64,000 bases of DNA, taken from assembly GCA_037074505.1 (NCBI GenBank), contig CM073487.1, positions 40,151,501 to 40,215,500 on the forward strand. Reading direction: 5' to 3'. Every line of letters starts with the position of its first letter. The first letter of the stretch is position 1. The DNA is from Albizia julibrissin (taxonomy: Eukaryota; Streptophyta; Magnoliopsida; Fabales; Fabaceae). Positions 23,122 through 35,673 of the stretch are shown one piece after another. The notes beneath the pieces were generated by a model, which was not told where the DNA came from, searched no databases, and saw only the letters and a list, made by a program, of their open reading frames with translations. Both the position numbers and the translations under genes were made by a program.

Positions 23122-25536
23122 TAGGAACTAAGGATGAAGTATTGGGAATTTTTCTTAAATGGAAGGTGATGATAGAAACACAAACAGGCAGGAGGATCAA
23201 ATGTCTTCGTACAGATAACGGAGGAGAATACAGGAATGATCTTTTCAAGAAGATTTGTGAGGATGATGGCATCGTCAGATACTTCACCGTCAGAAATACA
23301 CCACAGCAGAATGGAGTGGCAGAACGCATGAACCGGACTTTGCTGGAGAAGGTTCGGTGTATGTTGTACAATGCTGGCTTGGGCAAAGAATTTTGGGCTG
23401 AGGTAATTACATATGCGAGCCACCTCTTTAATCGTCTACCATCTACTGCTATTGGTGGTAAAACACCGTTGGAACAATGGTATGGTAAACCTGCTACAGA
23501 TTATGATTCTTTGCATGTATTTGGCTCAATTGCATACTATCATGTGAAAGAATCAAAATTGGATCCGAGAGCAAAGAAAGCTATTTTCTTGGGGATTACT
23601 TCTGGAGTCAAAGGATATCGTTTATGGTGTCCAGAAACAAAGAAGATTGTATTCAGTAGGGATGTTACCTTTGATGAATCTGCCATGGTGAGAAAGGTAG
23701 CAGCTGAAGATACCCAGCAAGGTGATAGTGTTCCAAAACAGGTGGAGTTTGAAGGAAAGATGATTTTTCCAGTACAAGGAGCAGACGGGGAAACAAGACA
23801 AGACTTTCCTGAGGTAGAAAAAGAGCCAGTTGATAGAGAGGTTTCGACTCATGGACCTCAACAGCAACGTGAATCAATAGCAACCAGCAAGCCAAAACGA
23901 ACAATAAGAAAGCCTACTCATTTTGAAGACATGGTGGCTTGTGCAACCTCAATTGCAGCTGATGACATTCCTTCAACTTATAAATGGGCTATTCAGAGCT
24001 CATAAAAGGAAAAGTGGAAGAATGCCATGAATGAAGAAATGCAGTCCCTTCATCAGAATGGTACGTGGAAATTGGTCAAACTCCCCAAGGGTAAGAAGGC
24101 AATTGGTTGCAAATGGGTATATGCAAAGAAAGAAGGATTTCCTAACCAAGGTGATGTGCGCCATAAAGCAAGATTGGTAGCTAAAAGCTATGCTCAGAAG
24201 GAGGGAATTGATTACAATGAGGTATTTTCTCCGGTTGTGAAACATTCCTCTATTAGAATTTTGTTGGCTTTGGTAGCACAGTTAGATTTGGAACTAGTTC
24301 AGATGGATGTAAAAACTGTATTTTTTAAATGGAGACTTGGAGGAGAAAATCTACATGACTCAGCCGGAAGGATTCAGAGTTGCTGGAAAGGAGAATATGG
24401 TGTGTAAACTTGAAAAATCGTTATACGGATTGAAACAATCTTCGAGGCAATGGTATAAACGATTTGACAAGTTTATGTTGCGACATAAGTACAGAAGAAG
24501 TAGATACGATCATTGTGTCTATTTGTGAAAGCTTGAAGATGGATCCTTTATATATCTCCTTTTATATGTTGATGATATGTTGATAGCTTCAAAAAATCAG
24601 GCAGAAATTGAGAAGCTGAAGGTTCAACTAAAAGGGGAATTTGAGATGAAGGATTTAGGCGAGGCAAGGAAAATTCTCGGCATGGAGATAACAAGAGATA
24701 GAGAATCAAAGAAACTCTTTTTATCTCAAAAGGAGTATTTGAAGAGGGTGCTAAATCGTTTTGATATGAATGAAAAAACGAAATCGGTTAGCACTCCACT
24801 TGCCCCTCATTTTAAGCTCAGTGCTGATATGTCACCAAAGGATGAAGATGAACGAGAGTATATGTCAAGGGTACCATATGCAAATGCCGTTGGTAGCTTG
24901 ATGTATGCAATGGTTTGTACAAGACCTGACATTTCACAAGCTGTTGGAGTTGTGAGTAGGTATATGCATGATCCAGGGAAGGAGCATTGGCAAGCTGTGA
25001 AACGGATTTTACGGTATATTTGTAATATTGTAGATGTTGGTTTGTTTTTTGAGTAGGAAGATGATCGATCTTTAGTTGGGTATTGTGACTCAGATTTTGC
25101 TGGTGATTTGGACAACCGAAGATCAACTACTGGTTATGTGTTTACTTTTGCAAAAGCACCGGTTAGTTGGAAGTCGACTTTACAGTCAACAGTTGCTTTG
25201 TCTACCACAGAGGCAGAGTACATGGCGATTACAGAGGCTGTGAAGGAGGCAATTTGGCTTCAAGGATTGCTTGGAGAACTTGGTATTAGTCAAGAAAGCA
25301 TTGTAGTTTATTGTGACAGTCAAAGTGCTATTCAATTAGCAAAGAACCAAGTTTACCATGCAAGGACGAAGCACATTGATGTTCGATATCACTTCATACG
25401 AGAAATTTTGGAAGAAGGTGGAGTCATGATACAAAAGATACGGACAACTGAGAATCCTGCTGATATGCTGACAAAGGTTGTGACTTCTGTCAAATTTCAA
25501 CATTGTTTGGATTTGATCAACATTGTTGAACATTGA
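23122..25536 (+). pseudogene. Copia pol remnant: integrase, reverse transcriptase, RNase H
   Basis: In order along the plus strand: the integrase catalytic core end (CLRTDNGGEY with the second catalytic Asp near 23215, NTPQQNGVAERMNRTLLEK with the Glu near 23312), a hydrophobic linker, and a C-terminal domain (HVFGSIAYYHV). Reverse transcriptase follows (GTWKLVKLPKGKKAIGCKWV, the YVDD active site at 24565-24576), then RNase H (GYCDSDFAGD, STTEAEYMA, VYCDSQSAI). Breaks: TAA at 24003-24005, a frameshift near 24320-24337, TGA at 24526-24528 and TAG at 25054-25056. In active elements these enzymes copy the RNA and integrate the cDNA; this copy cannot. Confidence 0.92.
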
Positions 25537-25608
25537 TTGTTGAATTGTAAGCATAAATTTGTAATTAGAAGAAATTAGGAATGTGGGAATTTTCCCAAGA
25601 TGGAGATT

Positions 25609-25963
25609 TGTTGAAAGTGGGAAAGTCCCACATCGACAATATGAAAAGGGAGGGGGCAGAGAATTTAATATAAATAGGAGGCCCCATTCCCTCCTTCAAA
25701 TCATCCCTTCAACTTGCCTTCTTCCTTCTATAAGGCATTTTGTATTTCCTCCTCTCTTATAGTATTTCATTTATAAATTGTTTAGAGTGAAATTAGATTC
25801 TGGTATTTTCCTTATTGTTGTCTTATTTATTATTTATTAGCTGCTATTAGATATAGTAGTTGTGATTTATTATATTATTAAATTACTTCTAGAAACTTTG
25901 TTTTCTAGTATTGTGAATTTTTAGTATAATCGGTTACGCTCTATATATCCCACTTCCGCAACA
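25609..25963 (+). repeat. 3' LTR of the truncated Copia element
   Basis: It begins TGTTGAAAGTGGGAAAGTCC directly after a purine-rich tract (AAGATGGAGATT) and ends CTTCCGCAACA, giving the TG...CA ends of plant LTRs over 355 bp. A TATAAATA box lies near 25670. No matching 5' LTR exists in the window. Confidence 0.8.
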
Positions 25964-26070
25964 ATCCTTAATTTTGAAAGTTTATGATTACTTTTACTCT
26001 AAAAAATAATTTATGATTGTTGTTGCATTTTTTATAAAAGTTGAAAGTTATTTTAGCACGTAAACCCTTA

Positions 26071-27001
26071 TGCTTTGTTTGGTACCATGGAAGTAAACGC
26101 ATGGAAATGGAATTGAGGATAGAACTCTAATTTCGGCTTGTTTGGTATCACTGAATCCACTTCCATATGGAAGTGAGTTCCACAAAAAATTATGGAAGTC
26201 AGTTCCAACCTATAACTCATGGAAGTGAGGAGACTTCCATAGAACCCAAACTTTGGTCCATCTTGCCCTTGACAACTGGTGATGGTGAGGATGGCAGATG
26301 GCGTGGCACCGATGACAGCGTGGGGACAATGACGGTGTGGCAGCGGCAATAACATTGGAGCAACAACAGCGACAATGACAGCGATGAGAGAGCGGCAGCA
26401 GCAACAACGTTGTAGCAGCAATGGCAACAACATTAGGAAGCAACGATGATCTTGAAGCTTTTTCACCGGAATCACAATGGCGGCGGCTTCTCCTCCTCTA
26501 CAACTCTTCCCTCTTCGATTTATGATTTCATTCCCTCTTTGTCTTTCTCCTTCTCCCTCTTTGATATGCAACCCTTCCCTGTAGTGGTCAGTGACTATGG
26601 TGGCCAATGATGTCGATCTGTGACTTTGTTCCATTAGCAACTCTGCCGTGTAAATGTTCTTCGATTTCTTCTATGACTTCAAGTTCATTTCCCTTTGCAA
26701 CTTTTCTTTGATTTTGATCTGCAATTTCGTTGTGCTTATGTTTGTTGTTTCCTTCTCCGTCGTGCCATTTTTCCTCTGCTTGTTGGAATTCATGTGGTTG
26801 TCAGTCATGGGTAACGGCTGTGATTCTTTTTTTTTTGTGGCTCGGGTTTTTTTGTCAAGGGCATATTAGTCTTCTCATATCATAAATACAAATATTAAAT
26901 TAAAATAATACCCCACTTCCATCATTATAACAAACAAACTTTTTAACCCTACTTCCACTTCTAATTTCATAGAAATTCTTCCATTATACCAAATGAGGCA
27001 T
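26071..27001. mobile_element. Harbinger-like non-autonomous element, 931 bp, TTA target duplication
   Basis: The left end TGCTTTGTTTGGTACCATGG and the reverse complement of the right end, TGCCTCATTTGGTATAATGG, form imperfect terminal inverted repeats. TTA flanks both sides (26068-26070 and 27002-27004), as expected for PIF/Harbinger insertions. There is no transposase. The middle (about 26265-26640) is far more GC-rich than the ends, with GGCAGCGGCAA-type repeats. Confidence 0.72.
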
Positions 27002-27287
27002 TATGGTTATTAACAAGGTCGAGCTCTTGAATTATTGGAAACTAATGATATGACCAAGGCTTTATGACCTCTCGTTCTTCAACTTTCTATTAGGCTTCTC
27101 TTAAACCCCCTCCCCTTTTTGCAAGTACGTAAATGTATGCACTCTTTTGCAAGTCAAAAGATTCTTGCATTCATTATTGCATGGATTATATTTTTTGATC
27201 AAGAAAAGATTCATTTGGAACATGAATTGTAGTAACAATATCGATATAACTCGATGTGCCCCTTAGCTCCATCACTGGGGATGGAGA

Positions 27288-27771
27288 TGTCAGATATTTT
27301 ATTATTGAAGATTATATATTTTATTATTATTTAATATAGATTATATCTAAATATTATCTTATCATTATTTTTGAATAAAACATCCCTTAATTGTGGCCCG
27401 CACGTGATTTAGATAGAGATTTGGTTTAGATGTACCTACCTGACTGATGAGCTATTACAAGCCTTGATTGGAGACTATAAATAGCGTAGGTCATGTCTTA
27501 GAGTAATAATGTCGAAAACCTACTTACTTGCTCTTTAAAGGTTTCCTGACGGGTGACAGCTATTCCCAGATCATTCATGTGCCTCATCTTTCCGTTAGAA
27601 GAATCCTAAGTTATTTTCTTCTAATCTCTTTTTCCACTTTTCAGCTCTCAAGTTGTGAGATATAGCATGCAGAGTTACTATGGTTAAAGGTACTATTGAT
27701 GAAGTCTTCTGCTGGTACTCTATATTTTAGAGTTTATGTATTTAGAAATTATTTCTGTATTTATCCCTATA
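27288..27771 (+). repeat. 5' LTR of the LARD-like element
   Basis: Begins TGTCAGATATTTTATTATTG and ends CCCTATA, so the usual terminal CA has become TA. It aligns over its length with 33672-34166 with scattered substitutions and small indels, which implies substantial age. A TATAAATA box is near 27477 (GGAGACTATAAATAGC). Confidence 0.87.
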
Positions 27772-29760
27772 TGAGGCATCAAAGCCAGCTTGATTCCCTC
27801 TACCTAATGTCTTCTCCATGTTATGTTCTTTTATTTTCTAGAAGGATAATGCAATACTATTTTTGATAGATGGTTGAGAAACTAATGCATATATTCGGTA
27901 TATCGCAACACATGATTTAATTAGTCTTGATCTGTGCAATTTTTTTTTCTATTCATAGATTGTATCTTGCCTTGTTGAAAACTCCTGCAACATATTTTTA
28001 ATCTTAATCTAGGATGTTTTTGGAAATCGTTTTGGAAACATGGCAACTTGACCTTGATAGATCTTGACCCATGTTTTTCTTGGATTTGTTATGAATATAT
28101 GCTTGTTTCAGATTCTGGGATTTTGAGATTGATTTAGAATATAAGCTCGACTTTGTGTTCTCTGCGTTACATTTTTGGTAACTTCTCTACTCTTGATCTG
28201 TAATTGTTTTGATAGAGAGAGGCATTTGAGATTATCTTTAGAGCATATATTTGGTTTCTTTCAAAATACCAAGACTTACTCCTGATCGATCTTGAAGCAT
28301 GCTTTTAATCAATCTGTAATATTTTGATCTGGAATTTTTGAGAATGATTTATGCTTGGTTTACGAGTTTTTTCCACGGCTGCCGTCACCGTCTTAACAAC
28401 CTCTTTGTATATAATTTAAGTTTGATGAATCTTGGTTTCGATCTTGGTGCATATCTGCTCCTGATTATTCATAGATTTTTTTTCATGCGGTCAACAATTA
28501 AGCCCATATTTTGTTGTTTTTCCAATAATGGCCATGCTTCGATGGTCTCTCTGTTGATGATTTAAGTCCATCCTTGTTCATATCTTGAATTTCCATTTTG
28601 ATGCATATTTTCAAATAATTGTGAATATCATATTTTGAAACTGTTTACCGTGTTATTGTCATGATTTTACTGTTTGAATCGTCACCTAAAACTATTGCAA
28701 ATAGAAACATAGAGTCACCAAGAAAGGTGACCTGTATAGGAAGGTCTGACGTCTCAATTCGGGTAAGAAACGGGTCAACCAAGGTAAGGCAAGTCGGGTA
28801 AGGCTCCAAAGGTGCTAAAGAAGATGATTAAAACGATGACATTTTGGCATATGGAGGAGAGCCTTCTCATAAGCTTAAAACACACTGTTTCATTAATTGT
28901 CATAGGCTAAGCCTGGCGGTCTTGAGCCTCTGATCTCCTTTTTTGCTTTACCTTTTATATAACCTTTATTTTTCACTTCTATTTTTTTTTAATTTTCTAT
29001 GCTTTAAAACATCTGGGCTAAATAAAGCTTTTGGACTTCTATAAATTATCTGATTTACTTTGTTGTTGTTCAGGGCTATATTTTACTATGACATCTTCTT
29101 AGACCTTTTGTTTTATTTGGTTTTACTTGGGCCGAGACTATTATTTTATTTTTGGTTTAAAAAAAATTCTATCTCTAATTGTTTTGGTAGGCCTTGGAAC
29201 TCTTTTGGGTGAAATTTCCTGAATTATTTTTGTTGCTATTCAGACCTATTTTGTTCAAAGTTCTTTTTTAAAGAGGAAAAATCTTCCAGTTACATTTTTT
29301 GACTCACTTTTAAGCTAATTATGTGTTTGCTTTAATTCTAGACAAGCAGTTTTGGGCAAAATACTAAGTTATTGATATTTAGGCCTTCAAGTTTAATTTC
29401 CAGATATTATTTCCTTAACTCCATTTTGTGGCACAATTCTTTGGCATTTTTCCCTTCTTTTCAAGAAATTAAATGTCTAATCATTTGTCTGGGTTTAGCT
29501 TCTATTTCATCCCATAAATAGTTTACTTGATCAAAATATTTGAATGCTTATTTTTTATGTGCCATTTCAATTGTTTAAATATGGGAAAATCAATTTTGGC
29601 TATTTTTACATTATGGTAATTTTGAAAAATTATTTTTGATATATCATTTAATTACCTAAATATTTATATAATTAATTTTAGATAGTTTTTCAATTGTTTG
29701 AATTTTCCAAAATTATATTTGTGTTGAAATATGCTGAAATTGATTTCTTAAACAATTTTT

Positions 29761-29763
<3 letters not shown>

Positions 29764-29818
<55 letters not shown>
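29764..29818. repeat. (TA)n microsatellite
   Basis: About 27 uninterrupted TA units inside the non-coding LTR element. Confidence 0.95.
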
Positions 29819-29819
<1 letters not shown>

Positions 29820-29822
<3 letters not shown>

Positions 29823-30365
29823 GGAGGGTTATTGATTTAATTTTTACTAATCAAATTAATTAGTTAATCCCTTTATTAAGATGTACATATGTTATATTTA
29901 ATCTGGATGCACAAAGTAGTGGAAGAATTTATCTATAATTATTATTTGGTTATACTGTGTTGATTAAATTAGTCAATTAAATTCTCATTAAAGATTTGTA
30001 CATATTTAGAATTTAAATGCACGTAGTTGATATTTGCGATCAGCATGCATCTTGAGAGTAGCCATAGCATCCTCAATGTTACATGTGTAATAATCGCTTA
30101 TGGATTTTTTTTAAAAACATCAACTCGAATAAGTGATTAATTAATTTAATCAAAGTGGAAGAATTTTGGTTATTTAGTCACTTTTTGTTAATTAAATTAA
30201 TTTTGTAAATTCTCATTAGGTTATTGGTGCATATTTATGTTTTAAATGAACACGATATCCGTGGTTAGCATGTTTGTTTCTTGGGGAGTGCCATAGTATC
30301 CTCAATTTTGTTGCATGCACATTTTTTCATTACATATGGTTTTAAAGAATATCAATTCTAATTAA
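29820..30365. repeat. diverged tandem repeat inside the LARD-like element
   Basis: Three related blocks, starting near 29835, 29960 and 30185, each run: GATTAAATTAxTxAATTAA, CTCATTAA..TT, ACATATTTA, then an AAATGCACG-like motif. The second and third blocks also share GTTGATATTTGCGATCAGCATG/CGTGGTTAGCATG and GCCATAGCATCCTCAAT/GCCATAGTATCCTCAAT. Units are about 130-220 bp and diverged. No coding potential was seen. Confidence 0.65.
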
Positions 30366-33300
30366 ATATATCGCTATAATTAATCTTTTCTCACAGATAG
30401 ATAATTATAACTAGATATTTAATTAGGATGGAATATAATGACATTATATTTTCTAAATAGCCCACAAGTATTAGAAAATATAACTACATTCTGGATTCAT
30501 CAATTTGAGATAAATTCATAATATACTAATATCTTTGCCTACAAGTGGACCTTAGTGATACGAATTTATAATTGTATGATTTACATTAGTAAACATATAC
30601 TTGTTTGTGACAGTTTTTTCTTCACCTCTTATATTTATTTTGTAAGCATGATTAGGTTTTACTTTGACCTTGCAGCATGATTTGTATATTTAATTGTTTA
30701 GTTTGATAGAATTTGTTAGAGATAATTGTTAAGCCTATAAGGAGATAAAATGTAACTTCTTTATCAAACTTGGCATCAAGAAAGTTCTAGTACTCAATAA
30801 TACTAGCATGAGAGATGAGATAATGTTATGAGATGTAATTGTCTCATTAAATTAATCTCAATTAAGAGATGGCTATCACGGGTACATAAGGATAGAGCTA
30901 AGTCAATGGTTGTTTATAGGCTAAAGGACAAATTTAAAAATTTTCATAACTGTTGTTACATTATTTTGTTGACTATAAAGTGATTCTCCATAATAGGGTT
31001 AGATGCCTCCATTAATTTTGGTGATAGAGATCCTTAGTTTATTATCTCATGAGCAATTACTCTTTTTCATAAGTACATGCATGGATATTAGGTATTCATT
31101 GAAAATATGTGCCTACAAGTTTTGATCATACTTGGAAAAGAATATATAAGACTCTAAATTAGGGTTATCAAGCGACCATTTCCAAAGCCATAAAGTAATA
31201 GGTATATAGAAAATAATGTGTTTATAGTTAAAATGCTTGGTTAGAGGCAATAATGGATATATACTTGCCATTAATTGTATTCTAACTGGTGAAATAATCC
31301 ATCTCTCCTTATAGTTGACCTTTCACAATACCCAAATTCTATTTGCTTTATAATTGAGTAGTGTTATTTGACATATTTGGAGTATATAAAGCAAAATTGA
31401 GTGGTTAATCTTATAAACAGATTAATACAGTTAAATTAGTTGAAAAAGATGGGTGACATGATAAGTACATCATTAATGGACTAGAACTTAGTCTATATGT
31501 AAAGTTTCTTCATACTTAAACTCACCTAATATAGGTGGAATTGTTGCAAGAAGAAACATAATGTTAATAGACATTTTGCATGACACCTTTTTCCTCTTGA
31601 ATGACACACTAAAGACAATTATGTATATTTTAGATGAGATTCCAACAAAATTTATATTTAAATCCTCTTAAAATCTCAAAGGTTGGAAGCTTGGTTTAAA
31701 ATATACTCTTATATAGAATTGTCTTATAAAAAAAAGAGTGTGGAAAGAGAATATTCTGAAAGACTTAGACAGCATATTTTGGTGAAAATGCAGAGATGTC
31801 TTAGGAATTTAAGTGAGCTGTCCATTTTATTTTACAGTTTTGTGGAGTATTTTAAAATGCCGATTATTTAGGAATGTCAAAATTAGTAGGAGTGATCAAA
31901 CTCATTGTAAGTAATCACATTGGAGGATTCTCTCCTCTAATTTTTGTAGAACATTGATTTTATATGGAACTCATCTTGTTGAGCTTCAATCTATCAACAG
32001 ATTGAATTGAAACCAATGGTGATTAAAATTTGGCAATTCATGGAGACTATATGATGTACTTCAGGAAATTTCACTAGAACATAAATATTGAGAATAATCA
32101 TAAATTTCAAATGAAGGCATTAATTAATTCATGATAGATGTAAGGTAAGCAAAAATATAAGTTTATTTGTAAAGTTGCTAGTATACAACATTAAGTAATA
32201 CAAATAGAGTTGTTTACTATAACTTCTCTATGAAGAGGGAATCGATTTAGTGGATATTTCCTCATATATTCATGTATAATTCCTTTCATATCTTCATGGT
32301 AATTAAATATTTATCTTAATTTGAGATGTTATTGGTAGCTTTCTATTTTGGATATAGGAAGAGATATATGTGTAAATTAGTAGAAATTGTCACATAAATA
32401 ATAAAAAGGATTTAGTCAACAAAATTAGGAGTTCATTTTGTCATGTGCAAATCTCACAATAGTAATAATTGAGGTATCATGATGTGATTACATACCGAAT
32501 CATGTTGAGAATATAATAAATTTTATTATATCATTGGATTAGTGGGAGTTGAGTCATCTATATGATACAAGATGATGATTCATTTATAGCTTATGCATTT
32601 TGAGTTAAAGCGTTATAAATGACTAAGTCACCATTGTTCAAAGTTGTGATATGACCGTGTTAAGTGTGATATTCTTTTGGAATGCATGAAGAGATCATTC
32701 TCAAAATATTTGAGAATATCATAAGAAACCTACAATCATAAACATTTGAACGTTCATGGATAATGATATAGTTATTGTGAGTAACGTCTATTATGAGAAT
32801 GTGATTAGACTGTTCAGATGTCTCTAATAACATTTTGTTCCTTCTAATTTAATTTCCAACACGTAGACTTGCTTATTAAGTGTGTGCACAAACGGGAAAT
32901 GCCATTGAAAATGAATTTTAGGAGGATAGTCAAGTATATTGTTGCTTGAACAACAAGTGAAAAGTTACAAGTCATGTGGTACATTACTAAATGTACATTA
33001 AGTTTCTTACTTTATATATAGTAGAATGATTAGTTTGTTTAGTTTTGTAAGATGTGTTCACTATGAAAGAGATAACATTATGATACATCTTTACACTTAA
33101 TGAACAAAGTTGCATCATGGAGGGGTGCAAGATTACTAAACACTCACTGATTGCTTAGTTCTACCATGGATTGCTTAACCTAGTTATTCTTAGAGGCAAG
33201 TTACAATATTGCCAATTATGGAATTTCATCAAAGGGTTTTGAAATTATTAAAATTCAAACCAATTAAGAGTGTAATATGACCATAGAGTCAAGAGGTCAT

Positions 33301-33671
33301 AAACACATAGAGCATAAATCCTTAAATAAAGAACACGCTTTTAAAGAAATCAAAAGGATCAAATATCTCATCAGGAATAGATCATATTCAGTGATCTAGA
33401 TGAGACATTATTAAGTAATAAAATTCAAGTTGTAGTTTGTTGTCTTAAGTATTGGTACCTAAATTATGAGATTTTAGCAAACATTTAAGTTGGAACCGAA
33501 TAAATATTATGGTTTTATTCATCAAGTTTTAACTCATTAAGTAAAGGTACTACTTGTGATACATAGAAGGTAATACTCGATCAAAGAGGACTTATCGCCA
33601 TAATTCCTGTAGTATTGCTTAAATGAATCTTACTCACCAAATAGCATTAGGCTGCAGGCCAAGTGGGAGAG

Positions 33672-34166
33672 TGTTAAATATTTTATTATTGAAGATTATA
33701 TATTTTATTATTATTTAATATAGATTATATCTAAATATTATCTTATCATTGTTTTTAAATAAAATATCCCTTAATTGTTACCTGCATGTGATTTGGATAG
33801 AGATTTAGTTTAGGGTTACCTGCCTGGCTGGTAAGCTGTTACAAGCCTTGATTGGAGGCTATAAATAACATAGGGCAGGTCTTAGAGTAGTAATGTGGAA
33901 AACACACTTACTTACTCCTTAAATATTTCCTAACAGATAACGAGTTATTCTCAGACCATCATTGTGCCTCATCTTCTCTTTAGAAGAATCCTGAGTTATT
34001 TCCTTATAATCTCTTTTTCCACTTTTCAACTCTCAGGTTGTGAGATATAGCATGTAGAGTTACTATGACTAGAGATACTACTGATGATGAAGTCTTCCAC
34101 TGCTACTCTTTATTTTAGAGTTTATATATTGTGTATTTAGAAATTATTTTTATATTTATTCCTACA
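33672..34166 (+). repeat. 3' LTR of the LARD-like element
   Basis: Begins TGTTAAATATTTTATTATTG right after the purine tract and ends TTCCTACA, about 495 bp. It carries an extra ATTGT insertion relative to the 5' LTR near 34128 and many point differences. Confidence 0.87.
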
Positions 34167-34822
34167 GGAAGATGACAGTTTTAATAAAGGAAGGTGTTCA
34201 GATTAAAACTAGCATCACATATGACAAATATTCTTATGCCCCTATTGTATCAAAATCAAGAAAAATTTAAAATTCCATTAACTTTAATTTCTATCAAAAC
34301 TTATATAACTTTTCAATTGTACTAATAAACACATTCACCGAATACAAAGTCTACAAAATAATATATAAAACTTAAAATTATACATTCATGAAAATTTTAA
34401 TAGAGTGAGTAACAACTTTTTTTTTCTTTGCCACCAATAATCCTTCACTCTCTATCTTATGAAATTATACATTTATTTGAAAATTTTAATAAAGTGACTA
34501 TCAAATAGAACAACAATAAGGTATTTTGGTGTTTTAATTTACAAGACATTTTTTTTTAAAGATGTTGAGTCTTTTTTTAGGTTATGATTTTGAACAGGCT
34601 TTGTGACTCACTGACTCCTCAAGTCCTCATTTAATTTGTAGTTCCACTTCTAATTTGGCTTCTTCCTTTTTCTTTTTTCTTTTTTCTTTTTTCTTTTTTT
34701 CTTTTTTTGGTCCCAAGTCAATGCCCTTAATCAAAATCTTTTTATTATTTGGTCAAGGATATTTAGAAAGTAAAAGATTTTCGCATATTTCAATAAGTGC
34801 TTGATCTTCCTATGATTCTAAC
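34167..34822. other. intergenic between LTR element and MULE
   Basis: AT-rich, no gene. A CTTTTTT pyrimidine run (about 34664-34710) is the only notable feature. The last nine bases (34814-34822, GATTCTAAC) are the left copy of the MULE target duplication. Confidence 0.6.
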
Positions 34823-34911
34823 GCGTTCAGCTTCCGTCCTCTGCTTCTCTATTCGCTGCACGTCCTCTGCAATAAAACGGCGTCGTTTTTTAGTTAAATC
34901 TGGGCCGTCCA
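34823..34911. repeat. left terminal inverted repeat of the MULE
   Basis: About 89 bp, containing CGTCCTCTGC, the palindromic core AAACGGCGTCGTTT (near 34875) and CTGGGCCGTCCAT. A second AAACGACGTCGTTTTA palindrome lies just inside (near 34954), so the end has repeated motifs that could be transposase binding sites. Confidence 0.85.
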
Positions 34912-35673
34912 TATTGAATAATTAAAACAAACAGTGATGAAGGTATAATAAATGAAACGACGTCGTTTTAATCGGGTGATCTGGTCCGTTGAATTTGTTA
35001 ACCCATCTCAGCCGTCCATTTATTCCCATGTTTACTACTTTTTGCTGGTCAATTTGGCGCCTTTCTGTAGGCTTTTTCCGCGGGAAAAGAAGAAGGAATT
35101 AGCTTAGTTGTTCGTGGGTTTGTTCATTTTCTGCCGCAGGAAAAGAAAGGGAAATTGCCTTGTTCTCAATCCAATATATTACATTATTCCAAAAGACAAT
35201 CACTAAGCATTAGTGTATGGGAATTTGATATTCAAAATTGGTGAGTAAAATAATAATTTTTTATATTTATAATCTTGTTTTTTTATTTATGTTTTATAAT
35301 AAAACTTTCTGTGCATATATATGTAGTATATGTCTAGTTTTTTTTATATCTAGTTGATATAGAGCATTTATATGTAGTTTCTTTTATCGAACACATTATT
35401 ACATTATTACAAAAGACAATTGTTGATTTTAAGTCATTGTTGATTTTAAGGGTAATTGTTGGTAAGGGTAATTGTTGATTTTAAGTCAGGAGTCTTATTA
35501 AGTAATATAGATAAGGATAATGCAATGTACTACATTATTACAAGAGACAATTAATAAACAACTAGTCTATGAGAATTTGATATTAAAGAGGTATTACATT
35601 GTATATGTACACGTTTATCGATCTTGAGATCATAATTTACAATCCTTTTTAATTTTTGCAGGAGTTTTATACC

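Larger units (their letters stand above)
23122..25963 (+). mobile_element. Ty1/Copia LTR retrotransposon, 5'-truncated, with 3' LTR
   Basis: The element starts inside the integrase coding part. It lacks the 5' LTR, primer site, gag and protease. It keeps the rest of integrase, reverse transcriptase, RNase H, a purine tract just before 25609 and the 3' LTR (25609-25963). Integrase preceding reverse transcriptase is the Copia order. The truncation point coincides with a TAGGAACTAAG repeat, and no 5-bp target duplication can be checked because the left end is gone. Multiple coding breaks show that it is old. Confidence 0.92.
27288..34166 (+). mobile_element. LTR retrotransposon without coding capacity (LARD-like), Copia-type signals
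   Basis: Two long direct repeats, 27288-27771 and 33672-34166, enclose 5.9 kb. Just inside the 5' LTR, GAGGCATCAAAGCCAG resembles the initiator-Met tRNA primer site (TGGTATCAGAGCC) used by Copia elements. Just before the 3' LTR, CCAAGTGGGAGAG is a classic Copia polypurine tract. Flanks are GGAGA on the left and GGAAGA on the right, a probable 5-bp target duplication altered by one base. No frame in the interior exceeds about 75 codons and none resembles gag or pol, so it needs proteins from another element. Confidence 0.87.

Noticed and set aside
26068..26640. A 190-residue protein on the minus strand
   Set aside because: Composition-driven frame inside a Harbinger-like element; no domain recognised, and it overlaps the terminal repeat.
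31683..31871. A short coding gene inside the LARD-like element
   Set aside because: 62 codons only, no similarity to gag or pol, and isolated in AT-rich DNA.
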